32,850 bases of DNA from Chloroflexota bacterium (GCA_021845945.1 JAJZRD010000019.1:1-32850), one strand, 5' to 3'. Numbered from the stretch's first letter, positions 14,716 to 21,610 are shown. Notes: generated by a model not told the origin, from the letters alone. Numbers and translations: made by a program.

Positions 14716-16827
14716 TCAGTCTCCGGGGCTCGTGCTGGCCAGCGCCAGAGGCCACACGGGGCCGCTGCTGGAGCGCAGCAGCAGGGCGGCAACCACGGTC
14801 ATCGTCCAGCCGGAGTCTACCACGTCGTCGACCAACAGGACCGGCTCACGCGGGATGTCGTCGGCAACGGCGAACACGCCGTCGAGGTTGCGGCACTGGT
14901 GATCGCGATTCTGCTGAAGCTTCTGAGGCTGGTTGTCGCGCACCTTGGCAACGGCAGCTACAAAGCGCAGCCCCATCCGGTCGGCCAGGCGGCGTGCGAA
15001 ATCGGGGACCAGTTCCGGATGTCTGCGGGATGGAACGCATGTCACCCAGGCGGGGGCCGGCTCCGGCTGCCAGCGATCCCTGACCATCTCCGCGACCGCG
15101 TCGACCAGCTCGTCCCGAAAACGGCCGGCACGCTTGTCCTCGGCCACCATGTGTCCCCAACCGGCGTCGCCCCAGCGAGAGAGCACCCGCCCCACCTGGG
15201 CGCGCAGCGGCTGAGGAAGGTTACCACGAAAACCGTATCCCTCGAACGCTCCTCCCGCCACCTGCTTGTTACATTCCAGGCGCAGCTCGGCCTGCCTCAG
15301 GTAGAGCGCCGCTTCCGCCGCCAGACGATGGTCGAAGTCCGCCGGGACCACCGGACGCCCCAGGCAACCAGCGCACTTGCCGCAAGGCTGGGTAGTTGCG
15401 CCGTCCAGGGCCACCGCCAGAAACGCCATCAGGCAGCCCCTGTAGTCGACATACTGCTGGACCTCTCTCCACTCCAGCTCCCGCTGTTGAGTAAGGCGCT
15501 GGATGCGCTCGTGATCCATACGATATTCTACCGGGGTTCTCACCCATCGTGAGCCGGTCTTTATGACCGGAGCCGGGTTTTCGACCGACAGATACTTCAA
15601 TACCTTCTGGATCTGGCCCAGGCGCAGATTGACGACTCCCTCCAACTCGCGCTCGCTCAGCCCGTCGGTCTCGGCCAGTTCAGCCAGTATGGTTTCGACG
15701 TGACGCTCGTCGGGAAAGGCGCTGGTCCGGAAGTACTCCTGGATCTCTCCATCCTCCCGACCCGCTAGCAGCACCCCCACCGCCCGATCAATGGCGCGCC
15801 CGGCGCGTCCCACCTGCTGGTAGTAGGCGATGATGGAACCAGGGGCCTGGTAGTGGACGACAAACCCCAGGTCCGGCTTGTCATAGCCCATCCCGAGGGC
15901 CGTCGTGGCCACCAGCGCCTTGATGCGATTGCCGAGAAGCTGCGATTCGAGATGCTGACGGTAGGAATCGGTAGTCTCGAAGCCTTCCGCTGTGACGCCG
16001 GAGTAGTAGGCGGACGCGCTGATGCCCTTTTGGTTCAACCAGTCGGCTACCTGATCGGCATCGCGCTTGGTGAGGGTGTAGACGATGCCGGTTCCCGGCA
16101 GGCTCGGCAGCTGCTCGGCCAGCCAGGCCAGGCGGGCCGCCTGATCGGGGAGGCGCAGGGTCTGCAACACCAGGCTCTCGCGAATCAGCGGTCCCCGTTG
16201 CACGTCGATATCGCCGAGCTGGGTACAAACGTCTCTTACCACCCGGTCGTTGGCCGTCGCCGTGGTCCCAAGCACCGGCACGTTCACCGGCATGGAACGC
16301 AGCACGTTCACCAGCCGTCGGTAGTCCGGGCGGAAGTCGTGCCCCCAGTCCGAGATGCAGTGGACCTCGTCCACGACCAGTAGGCCCAGGGTGTTGGCGA
16401 TGGGGAGAAGCACCTCCTCCACGAACTGGTCATTCGCAAGCCGCTCCGGCGAGATCAGCACGGCATCGGCTTCGTTGTCCAGCACCCTCTGGATGAGAGG
16501 TGGCCAGTCTTCTCGATTTGCGGAGTTGATGGTCAACGCTCCGAGCCCGAGGCGTTCGGCGGCTTCGATCTGGTTGCGCATCAGCGCCAGCAGCGGGGAG
16601 ACGATCAAAGTGGGCCCCCTCCCCCGGTCGCGTAGGAGGCGGGTTGCGATAAAGTAGACCGAGCTCTTCCCCCAGCCGGTGCGCTGCACCACCAGCAGCC
16701 TCTTGTGATGGTTCACCAGCGCGTCAATGGCCTCCCACTGGCCCGCCCGGAACTCCGCCGCGGCATTGGCGAGCGCTCGCCGTAGCAGTTCCCTCGCCTG
16801 GTCTCTCTCCGTGGCCTCGAATCTCAT
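14716..16827 (-). CDS. RecQ-family helicase fused to a C-terminal phosphoribosyltransferase domain
   Basis: 703 aa from the ATG at 16827 (GGAGGAAGAGAGG upstream on the minus strand). RecQ core (about 1-360): QRTGWGKSSVYF (Walker A, Lys54), PLLALMRNQI, VVDEVHCISDWGHDFRPDY (DEVH at 153-156), GTTATAN, TALGMGYDKPDLGFVVHYQ and YYQQVGRAGR (arginine finger). A zinc-binding region follows (YRGCLMAFL, then CGKCAGC). No HRDC domain is seen. The C-terminal ~200 residues carry a PRPP-binding loop, VLLVDDVVDSGWTMTV (about 663-678), as in ComF-like phosphoribosyltransferases, with VTCVPSRRHPELVPDFARRLA upstream. So the protein couples DNA unwinding to a nucleotide-related domain of unknown substrate. It is the first gene of the minus-strand block; the DprA-like gene follows one base after its stop. 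Probable antiviral or mobile-DNA control, inferred from its neighbours. Confidence 0.9.
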   Translation of the reverse strand: MRFEATERDQARELLRRALANAAAEFRAGQWEAIDALVNHHKRLLVVQRTGWGKSSVYFIATRLLRDRGRGPTLIVSPLLALMRNQIEAAERLGLGALTINSANREDWPPLIQRVLDNEADAVLISPERLANDQFVEEVLLPIANTLGLLVVDEVHCISDWGHDFRPDYRRLVNVLRSMPVNVPVLGTTATANDRVVRDVCTQLGDIDVQRGPLIRESLVLQTLRLPDQAARLAWLAEQLPSLPGTGIVYTLTKRDADQVADWLNQKGISASAYYSGVTAEGFETTDSYRQHLESQLLGNRIKALVATTALGMGYDKPDLGFVVHYQAPGSIIAYYQQVGRAGRAIDRAVGVLLAGREDGEIQEYFRTSAFPDERHVETILAELAETDGLSERELEGVVNLRLGQIQKVLKYLSVENPAPVIKTGSRWVRTPVEYRMDHERIQRLTQQRELEWREVQQYVDYRGCLMAFLAVALDGATTQPCGKCAGCLGRPVVPADFDHRLAAEAALYLRQAELRLECNKQVAGGAFEGYGFRGNLPQPLRAQVGRVLSRWGDAGWGHMVAEDKRAGRFRDELVDAVAEMVRDRWQPEPAPAWVTCVPSRRHPELVPDFARRLADRMGLRFVAAVAKVRDNQPQKLQQNRDHQCRNLDGVFAVADDIPREPVLLVDDVVDSGWTMTVVAALLLRSSSGPVWPLALASTSPGD

Positions 16828-16988
16828 GGGCCTCTCTTCCTCCGTCTACGGGATTCCCCACCGAAGAGCGAAGAGTGATTCCTGCTCGACGAGCTTCTCC
16901 GGCCGTCGACCGATTTCGGCTGGAGGAGGACTTCGTCCGCAGTGTGCCAGACGAAGCTGATGATACGGTCCGGTTGGGGTTGGTGCAT
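16824..16988 (-). pseudogene. Possible 5' remnant of a type I methylase gene (hsdM-like)
   Basis: A minus-strand ORF of 54 codons starts with an ATG at 16988, five bases after a good GGAGG ribosome site, and ends in a TGA overlapping the recQ-fusion start (ATGA at 16824-16827). Its N-terminus, DRIISFVWHTADEVL, resembles the conserved start of HsdM-type N6-adenine methylases (pattern SFIWSIADD.LR). After about residue 22 the similarity ends and the translation is Ser/Arg-rich. It looks like the first ~60 bases of a lost R-M gene fused to the recQ leader; chance similarity is possible. Confidence 0.3.
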
Positions 16989-17014
16989 CCGATCCTCCGC
17001 GGGGGAGGATCGGA
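16988..17014. promoter_or_regulatory. Perfect hairpin covering the ribosome site of the small ORF before the RecQ fusion
   Basis: TCCGATCCTCC (16988-16998) pairs with GGAGGATCGGA (17004-17014) around the 5-base loop GCGGG. In a minus-strand transcript one arm contains the GGAGG Shine-Dalgarno that serves the ATG at 16988, so the structure could hide it. It may alternatively act as a terminator or be a repeat. Confidence 0.4.
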
Positions 17015-17134
17015 GGGACGTACATCTTCTTGCCCCGATCAGTGTACCAGTGTCGTCTGCTACGGGCAACGAGGGGGCTGAAGGGCTTGTGCGCGGGCGG
17101 GGATGCGCCCGGTCGCCGGGCAGGGTCTTTTAGT

Positions 17135-17204
17135 TGTCACCCTGAGCGCAGCGAAGGGTCTCCACGCACATGTGCAGAGATTCTTCGCTGCGCTCAGAAT
17201 GACA
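17135..17204. repeat. 70-bp palindromic element (REP/MITE-like)
   Basis: Ends TGTCA (17135-17139) and TGACA (17200-17204) are inverted. Inside, CTGAGCGCAGCGAAG (17142-17156) is the exact reverse complement of 17183-17197. The centre holds a perfect 10-bp palindrome GCACATGTGC (17166-17175). Elements with this CCTGAGCGCAGCGAAGGGTC-type arm are, to my knowledge, dispersed in many Chloroflexota and other genomes between genes. No coding capacity. Confidence 0.8.
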
Positions 17205-17281
17205 CGGCCGTGGCCTTGACGCTGCACTTTGTGGGTTTGGCACCGGAAAACAAAAAGGCCCTGGGTCGCCAGCAAAAGGGC

Positions 17282-17309
17282 TTGACAGAACGTGTGAAGT
17301 CTCTATAAT
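17282..17309 (+). promoter_or_regulatory. Consensus sigma-70 promoter
   Basis: TTGACA (17282-17287), a 16-base spacer and TATAAT (17304-17309): both hexamers match the consensus exactly. The transcription start is expected near 17316, giving a leader of about 110 bases for the gene at 17428. Confidence 0.85.
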
Positions 17310-17317
17310 GGCGCCTA

Positions 17318-17329
17318 GAACGAATGTTC
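17318..17329. promoter_or_regulatory. LexA-type SOS box at the transcription start
   Basis: GAACGAATGTTC fits GAAC-N4-GTTC, the core of the Bacillus DinR/LexA (Cheo) box, and is extended by A and T to a 14-base palindrome (17317-17330). It sits directly over the predicted start of the consensus promoter, where bound LexA would block transcription. The assignment assumes that this host's LexA uses the Gram-positive-type motif. Confidence 0.6.
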
Positions 17330-17427
17330 TGCAGGCGGGGGTCAGGGGGCCTCGGTGGGAGGCCGGTCCCGCCGGCAGAAGCTTCCGTTCGCCGATGCAT
17401 GGTTTAGCACGAGGGAGGACGTTTAGC

Positions 17428-18129
17428 ATGAGCAGCGAATCGGCGAGGACGGAGAGGGCGCCCGAGGGCACCGAGGGCAAGGCGGAGGCGGTTGCCGCCG
17501 GCAGGTCGGAGAGAAGGGGGGACCGGCCCTTCGAACCCAGCAGGTATCTCCGGAAGCTGGGGGGCAAGGACTACCTGGAGGTGAAGTGGCGGCTGCTCTG
17601 GCTGCGGACGGAGCACCCGGACGCGGTGATGCACACCGAGATGGCCAGGCTGGAGGACGGCTTCGCCCTCTTCAAGGCCCACGTGGCCATTCCGGGCGGT
17701 GGTGAGGCTACCGGCTGGGGCTCGGAGACCCGGCAGGACTTCTTCGATTACATCGAGAAGGCGGAAACCAAGGCGCTGGGCAGGGCTTTGGCGGCCCTGG
17801 GGTACGGGACCCAGTTCTGTGAGGACTTCGACTTCGCGGCGGGTTCCGCGGGCAACGCCCACGTGGTGGACTCTCCGGTGGAGCAGCCGGCTGCAGCCTC
17901 GAATGGGGCGCAGCCCGCTCGTCCCACTCCGTTGCCCCAGACCAGCAGCTCCCTGGCCACTCCGGCACAGCTGAAGCTGATCTACCTGACGGCCACCCGG
18001 GACCTCCACATCAGCGAGGAGGAGCTGGAGGAGCGGTGCCAGTCCCAGTACGGGCGGCTTCCCCTCCACTTGACCAAGCGGGAGGCTTCGGAGTTCATAG
18101 ACGGCCTGAAGTCCGAGAAGGCGAGCTGA
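17428..18129 (+). CDS. Predicted ssDNA-binding/annealing recombination protein (uncharacterised)
   Basis: 233 aa from the ATG at 17428 (GGAGG at 17414-17418). Three regions: a disordered charged N-terminus (1-34); a conserved-looking domain (35-135) with PSRYLRKLGGKDYLEVKWRL, GGGEATGWGSET and FDYIEKAETKALGRALAALG; an Ala/Pro/Ser linker (about 140-176); and a small helical domain (177-233: LATPAQLKLIYLTATRDLHI, LTKREASEFIDGLK). The ETKALGRALAALGYGTQF run and the TPAQLKLIY...REAS.FID tail resemble those in phage-type ssDNA annealing proteins (Rad52/Erf/Sak-like) and DNA-repair proteins, but I cannot assign a named family. Control by a consensus promoter with an apparent LexA box supports a DNA-damage role. 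A terminator overlaps its stop, so it is monocistronic. Confidence 0.75.
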   Translation: MSSESARTERAPEGTEGKAEAVAAGRSERRGDRPFEPSRYLRKLGGKDYLEVKWRLLWLRTEHPDAVMHTEMARLEDGFALFKAHVAIPGGGEATGWGSETRQDFFDYIEKAETKALGRALAALGYGTQFCEDFDFAAGSAGNAHVVDSPVEQPAAASNGAQPARPTPLPQTSSSLATPAQLKLIYLTATRDLHISEEELEERCQSQYGRLPLHLTKREASEFIDGLKSEKAS

Positions 18130-18154
18130 GGGGAACCAGCCCTCAGCCTTTCTT
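18125..18154 (+). terminator. Rho-independent terminator overlapping the stop codon
   Basis: GCTGAGGG (18125-18132) pairs with CCCTCAGC (18140-18147) around a 7-base loop and is followed by CTTTCTT. The stop codon TGA (18127-18129) lies in the left arm. Confidence 0.7.
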
Positions 18155-18170
18155 CGTCCAAAGTCGCCTC

Positions 18171-18200
18171 TTGCAAGTTGACATGATGACCGTACATAAT
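18171..18200 (+). promoter_or_regulatory. Possible promoter for the GntR-family gene
   Basis: TTGCAA (18171-18176), an 18-base spacer and CATAAT (18195-18200). A better -35 (TTGACA, 18178-18183) is present but only 11 bases from the -10. The expected start falls inside the hairpin at 18201-18233. Confidence 0.35.
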
Positions 18201-18233
18201 AGGGCCGGCCTCGTTTGCTGAGGGGCCGGCCCT
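18201..18233. other. GC-rich hairpin before the GntR gene (terminator or leader structure)
   Basis: AGGGCCGGCC (18201-18210) pairs perfectly with GGCCGGCCCT (18224-18233) across a 13-base loop and is followed by GTTGTCTGTCTC, which is only moderately T-rich. It could be a second terminator for the upstream gene or a 5' leader structure of the regulator gene. Confidence 0.5.
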
Positions 18234-18291
18234 GTTGTCTGTCTCAGCTTTTCCACTCGCGATGCCCACCCTTCTGTTCGGGACGTCTCTC

Positions 18292-19104
18292 ATGGCCGAC
18301 AACGGCGCACCTCCGAGCATGGTCGACAGCCCGGCGTCGCAGGCAACCCCCCTTGGGGAGTTGGGGAGGGTGATCCTGTCGGCGGGGGAGGGCCATGCCC
18401 CCCTCTACCACCAGCTGAAAGAGCTGCTGCGCGACAAGATCGAGTCGGGCGAGTGGCAGCCCGGACAGCGGATTCCTCCCGAGCGGGAGCTGTGCCTCGC
18501 CTTCAACGTCAGCCGGGCCACCACCACTCAGGCGCTCAACGACCTGGAGCGGATGGGGCTGGTGGAGCGGCGGCAGGGGAAGGGCACCTTCGTGGCCCAA
18601 CCCAAGCTGGTCCAGAGCCTCCTGGAGTTCTACACCTTCACCGGGAGCACCCTGGCTCGCGGGCTGGTCCCGACCATCAAGATCCTCGCCCTCGACGTGA
18701 CCTCCACCACCCCTCGGCAGGCGCAGATGCTCAGGATCGGCCCCGAGGAGAAGGTGATCCGGATCGAGCGGCTCCGGCTGGTGAACGGCGAGCCGGTGCT
18801 GCTGGACGTGTGCCTCATCCCCTACCAGCTCTGCCCCGGCCTGGTGCATGAGGAGCTGGAGAAGAACCTCCTGCACGACGTCCTCTCGGAGAAGTACGGG
18901 ATCAGGATGGTGGAGCAGGAGAAGTGGGTGGAGCCGGTGCTGCTGGACGACTACGAGGCGGGCGTCCTTCGAGTCAAGAAGGGGGCGCTGGGGCTGCTGG
19001 TGGAGAGGATTGCCTACACTCGCGGTAGGCAGCCGCTGGAGTTTCGAAAGATGCTGGTGCCGGGGCACCGGTGCAAGTACGTGGTGGAGGTGATGAGACC
19101 TTGA
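18292..19104 (+). CDS. GntR-family transcriptional regulator (HutC subfamily, UTRA domain)
   Basis: About 270 aa from the ATG at 18292. ATG 18262, ATG 18319 and a TTG at 18235 are alternatives; none has a clear ribosome site. The winged-helix domain (about residues 35-105) shows the GntR hallmarks PLYHQLKELLRDKIESGEW, PGQRIPPERELCLAFNVSR and LERMGLVERRQGKGTFV. The C-terminal region (about 110-270) is a UTRA ligand-binding domain: KVIRIERLRLVNGEPVLLD, a central DVLSEKYGIRM and a closing LVERIAYTRGRQPLEFRKML. HutC-type regulators are usually repressors released by a pathway metabolite. The sulfo-lyase genes start 47 bases downstream on the same strand, so the effector is likely the sulfonate substrate or a product; this is inference. 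A perfect 10-bp palindrome in the gap (19116-19125) is a candidate operator. Confidence 0.88.
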   Translation: MADNGAPPSMVDSPASQATPLGELGRVILSAGEGHAPLYHQLKELLRDKIESGEWQPGQRIPPERELCLAFNVSRATTTQALNDLERMGLVERRQGKGTFVAQPKLVQSLLEFYTFTGSTLARGLVPTIKILALDVTSTTPRQAQMLRIGPEEKVIRIERLRLVNGEPVLLDVCLIPYQLCPGLVHEELEKNLLHDVLSEKYGIRMVEQEKWVEPVLLDDYEAGVLRVKKGALGLLVERIAYTRGRQPLEFRKMLVPGHRCKYVVEVMRP

Positions 19105-19115
19105 TCTAGGCGGCT

Positions 19116-19125
19116 CTTGGCCAAG
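19116..19125. promoter_or_regulatory. Palindromic candidate operator before suyA
   Basis: CTTGGCCAAG is a perfect 10-bp palindrome in the 47-base gap between the GntR gene and suyA, followed by AT-rich sequence (TATCATTAATTAT, 19128-19140) suited to a -10. It is a candidate binding site for the GntR regulator; the sequence alone does not show which protein binds. Confidence 0.35.
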
Positions 19126-19151
19126 TCTATCATTAATTATGGAGGCGAAGG

Positions 19152-19433
19152 ATGGTTCACTTCATCGTGCACGACGAGAACGATTCCGTTGGGGTCGCGG
19201 TAGTCGAGGGGATCAAGGCCGGGGACCAACTGACCGGGTGGATCATGGATCAGGACAAGATGACCAACATGAAGGTGCTCGGTGACATCCCCATCGGGCA
19301 CAAGCTCGCCCTGAAGCACATTCCCGAGGGAGCTACTGTCATCAAGTACGGTCATGACATCGGCAGGGCTGTGGCGCCCATCAAGGCCGGCGAGCATGCC
19401 CACGTTCACAACATCAAGACGAAGAGGTGGTAG
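19152..19433 (+). CDS. suyA: UxaA-family SAF-domain protein, probable sulfolactate sulfo-lyase small subunit
   Basis: 93 aa, ATG at 19152 directly after GGAGGCGAAGG. The whole protein is one SAF/UxaA N-terminal domain: [19 protein letters not shown] at the start and [26 protein letters not shown] at the end. In altronate and galactarate dehydratases this domain is fused or paired with the larger catalytic part. In (2R)-sulfolactate sulfo-lyase it is a separate subunit, SuyA, which with SuyB splits sulfolactate into pyruvate and bisulfite. It is followed four bases later by the SuyB-like gene, so the two form an obligate pair. Nearby sulfite/sulfate exporter genes favour a sulfonate substrate over a sugar acid. 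The alternative is a UxaA-type sugar-acid dehydratase subunit. Confidence 0.78.
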   Translation: MVHFIVHDENDSVGVAVVEGIKAGDQLTGWIMDQDKMTNMKVLGDIPIGHKLALKHIPEGATVIKYGHDIGRAVAPIKAGEHAHVHNIKTKRW

Positions 19434-19437
19434 GGAC

Positions 19438-20601
19438 ATGGTAGGTTCCACTTTCCTCGGCTACAGAAGAGAGAACGCGCGCGTGGGCATCCGGAACCAC
19501 GTGATCATCTTGCCGGTGGACGACATCTCCAACGCGGCGTGCGAGGCCGTGGCGAACAACGTTAAGGGGACCATGGCCCTGCCTCATCCATACGGTCGGC
19601 TCCAATTCGGGCGGGACCTCGATCTGTTCTTCCGAACCATCATCGGGACCGGGGCCAACCCCAATGTGGCGGCGGTGGTGGTGATAGGGATCGAGGCTGA
19701 ATGGACGAAGAAGGTGGTGGACGGGATCGCGGCCACCGGGAAGCCCGTCAAGGGCTTCAGCATCGAGCTGAACGGGGACTACAACACCATTGCCGCAGCG
19801 TCCCGGGCAGCCAAGGAGTTCGTGCACTTCGCCTCCGCGCTTCAAAAGGTTGAGTGCTCCGTGGAGGATCTCTGGGTCTCCGCCAAGTGCGGAGAGTCGG
19901 ATACCACCTCCGGTAGTGGATCCAACCCCACCGTGGGCAACGCCTTCGACAAGCTGAATGACGTGGGAGCAACCCTGGTCTTTGGGGAAACCACGGAGTT
20001 GACGGGCGCGGAGAACCTGGTCCGAGACCGTTTTGCCACTCCCGAGGGCGCTGAGAAGTTCATGGCGATGTGGAACCGGTACAATGACCTGATCCTGAGG
20101 GAGAAGGTGGACGATCTTGTCGACTCCCAGCCCACAAAAGGGAACATCGCCGGTGGACTCACCACCATCGAAGAGAAGGCCCTGGGCAACATGCAGAAGA
20201 TCGGCAAGAGGGCCAAGATCGTGGGGGTGCTGGAGCCCGCCCAGGCCCCGACCGGCAAGGGGCTGTGGTTCATGGACTCCAGTTCGGCCGCTGCCGAGAT
20301 GGTCACCCTGTGCGCTGCCGCAGGGTTCGTGGTCCACTTCTTCCCCACGGGCCAGGGCAACGTGATAGGTAATCCGATCCTTCCGGTGATCAAGCTGAGC
20401 GCCAACCCGCGGACGGTCCGCACCATGAGCGAGCACATCGATCTGGATTGCTCGGGGCTGCTCCAGCGAGAGGTCAACCTGGACCAGATGGGAGATCGCC
20501 TGCTGGAGATGATGCTCCGCACGTGCAACGGTCGCCTGACGGCGGCGGAGGTGCTGGGCCACCGCGAGTTCGTTCTGACCAGACTGTATCCCAGTGCCTG
20601 A
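19438..20601 (+). CDS. suyB: UxaA-family hydrolase, probable sulfolactate sulfo-lyase large subunit
   Basis: 387 aa from the ATG at 19438 (AGAGG and AGGG upstream; 4 bases after suyA). Family landmarks: [19 protein letters not shown] near the N-terminus, [52 protein letters not shown] (its Cys would be an iron-sulfur ligand in this enzyme group) and [20 protein letters not shown] near the C-terminus. The N-terminal [15 protein letters not shown] and [14 protein letters not shown] match my memory of SuyB, which differs from altronate dehydratase here, and the length (about 390 aa) also fits. With SuyA it would release bisulfite from a C3 sulfonate in the cytoplasm. The exporter genes at 20864 and 21761 would remove the sulfite or derived sulfate. 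The exact substrate is not proved by sequence. Confidence 0.8.
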   Translation: MVGSTFLGYRRENARVGIRNHVIILPVDDISNAACEAVANNVKGTMALPHPYGRLQFGRDLDLFFRTIIGTGANPNVAAVVVIGIEAEWTKKVVDGIAATGKPVKGFSIELNGDYNTIAAASRAAKEFVHFASALQKVECSVEDLWVSAKCGESDTTSGSGSNPTVGNAFDKLNDVGATLVFGETTELTGAENLVRDRFATPEGAEKFMAMWNRYNDLILREKVDDLVDSQPTKGNIAGGLTTIEEKALGNMQKIGKRAKIVGVLEPAQAPTGKGLWFMDSSSAAAEMVTLCAAAGFVVHFFPTGQGNVIGNPILPVIKLSANPRTVRTMSEHIDLDCSGLLQREVNLDQMGDRLLEMMLRTCNGRLTAAEVLGHREFVLTRLYPSA

Positions 20602-20611
20602 TCGGTGACAA

Positions 20612-20661
20612 GGGGCCGCGCGGGAATGGGCTCTTGACATGGCTCCATCTGGCGCGGCCCC
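20612..20661 (+). terminator. Long-loop hairpin after suyB
   Basis: GGGGCCGCGC (20612-20621) is a perfect reverse complement of GCGCGGCCCC (20652-20661), with 30 bases between them that can fold further. It lies 10 bases after the suyB stop. No T-run follows, so its role as terminator is tentative. Confidence 0.45.
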
Positions 20662-20863
20662 GAGCGGTGACCGGAGAGCGAGATCCCGACAACCCCACCT
20701 CTCTGGACCGGACACTGACTCTCCTACTACTCCGACACGGTGATTGTGATGCTGTAGGGGCGGACGTCTCTGTCCGCCCCAGCGGTGGGCCAGCAGGGCG
20801 TGACGCGAGCGAGCGCAGCGTCATGCGGCACCTACACGTCAAGACCACAGCGGTTGGTTTCCA
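20662..20863. repeat. Gene-free stretch with palindromic repeats between convergent suyB and the TauE-like gene
   Basis: GGGGCGGAC (20757-20765) and GTCCGCCCC (20772-20780) form a perfect 9-bp inverted repeat with a 6-base loop, preceded by TGTA. GCGTGACGC (20798-20806) and GCGTCATGC (20818-20826) form a second hairpin with one mismatch, around an alternating GAGCGAGCGCA loop. They look like dispersed intergenic repeats. No gene is supported in 20662-20863. Confidence 0.6.
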
Positions 20864-21610
20864 TCACGGCGTGAGCAGCAGGATCCCGCTGATCGCCACC
20901 AGCACCGTCAAGGCTGCTGTGAACTGCTGCACGGAGAGCCTGCGGTTGAGGGATGCGCCCATGCGACCTCCGAGCAGCATGATCGGAGTCAAGGCGATCC
21001 CCGTCAGGAGGATGGTCGTGGTGAGCACTCCGACCTGCCAGTAGAGGGAAAGCTTCAGCAGGTCGGTGATGGAGAAGGCGCCGACTATCGAGGCGATGAA
21101 CACCTCCTTGGTGAGGCCGACGCTCAGCAGATAGACCGACATGACGATCCCGCCCGCGTGGGCGATGGAGGTGGTGATGCCGGAGATGAAGCCGACGATC
21201 CACCCCGCCCAGGCGGGCATGGGAGCGGAGGCCCGGCCGTCGGGCCTCCGCCACCGGTAGATCTGGAGACTCACGAAGAGCAGGGCGATCAGGCCTATGG
21301 CCTTGCGCACCAGCGCAGCAGGGGCCCACGCCAGGAATAGGGTGCCCAGCACCACACCGACGACGGCGGTGGGCAGCAACACCAGGATGTGGCGGGAGTC
21401 CCACTTACCCCAGTGGTGGCGGAGGGCCACGAAGTCGGTGATCACCATCATGGGGGCCATCAGCGCTACGGCGACCTTCGGGGGCAGGACCAGGGCGAGG
21501 ACGGGGGTGAGGAAGACTCCCGCTCCTATGCCGAAAGCGACCTTGGCTACGCCGGCAATCCAGGAGACAACCATGATAATGGTTGCCGAGGTTGGACTCA
21601 GATCTAGCAA
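20864..21610 (-). CDS. TauE/SafE-family sulfite/organosulfonate exporter
   Basis: 248 aa with a TTG start at 21610 (TGGAGT eight bases upstream). Seven to eight hydrophobic segments are visible. The two repeated halves of the TauE/SafE family show as IAGVAKVAFGIGAGVFLTPVL (about 18-38) and IVGFISGITTSIAHAGGIVM (about 138-157); the paired GxGxG/GxxS-type loops are characteristic. The family exports sulfite, sulfoacetate or related anions across the cytoplasmic membrane. Its position next to the SuyAB-like pair, which would generate sulfite, makes sulfite export the most likely role. It is transcribed toward suyB and divergently from the YeiH-like gene, with its own promoter at 21648-21676. Confidence 0.85.
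   Translation of the reverse strand: MLDLSPTSATIIMVVSWIAGVAKVAFGIGAGVFLTPVLALVLPPKVAVALMAPMMVITDFVALRHHWGKWDSRHILVLLPTAVVGVVLGTLFLAWAPAALVRKAIGLIALLFVSLQIYRWRRPDGRASAPMPAWAGWIVGFISGITTSIAHAGGIVMSVYLLSVGLTKEVFIASIVGAFSITDLLKLSLYWQVGVLTTTILLTGIALTPIMLLGGRMGASLNRRLSVQQFTAALTVLVAISGILLLTP

Noticed and set aside
17130..17210. Possible CRISPR repeat in the palindromic stretch
   Set aside because: Only one copy, with no regularly spaced repeats or spacers; it is a single inverted-repeat element.
18178..18200. TTGACA followed by CATAAT as a strong promoter for the GntR gene
   Set aside because: The spacing is only 11 bases, too short for sigma-70; the weaker TTGCAA with 18-base spacing was preferred.
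19152..20601. Altronate or galactarate dehydratase assignment for the UxaA-family pair
   Set aside because: Separate small and large subunits, the N-terminal SuyB-like sequence and two neighbouring sulfite/sulfate exporters fit sulfolactate sulfo-lyase better; kept as an alternative only.
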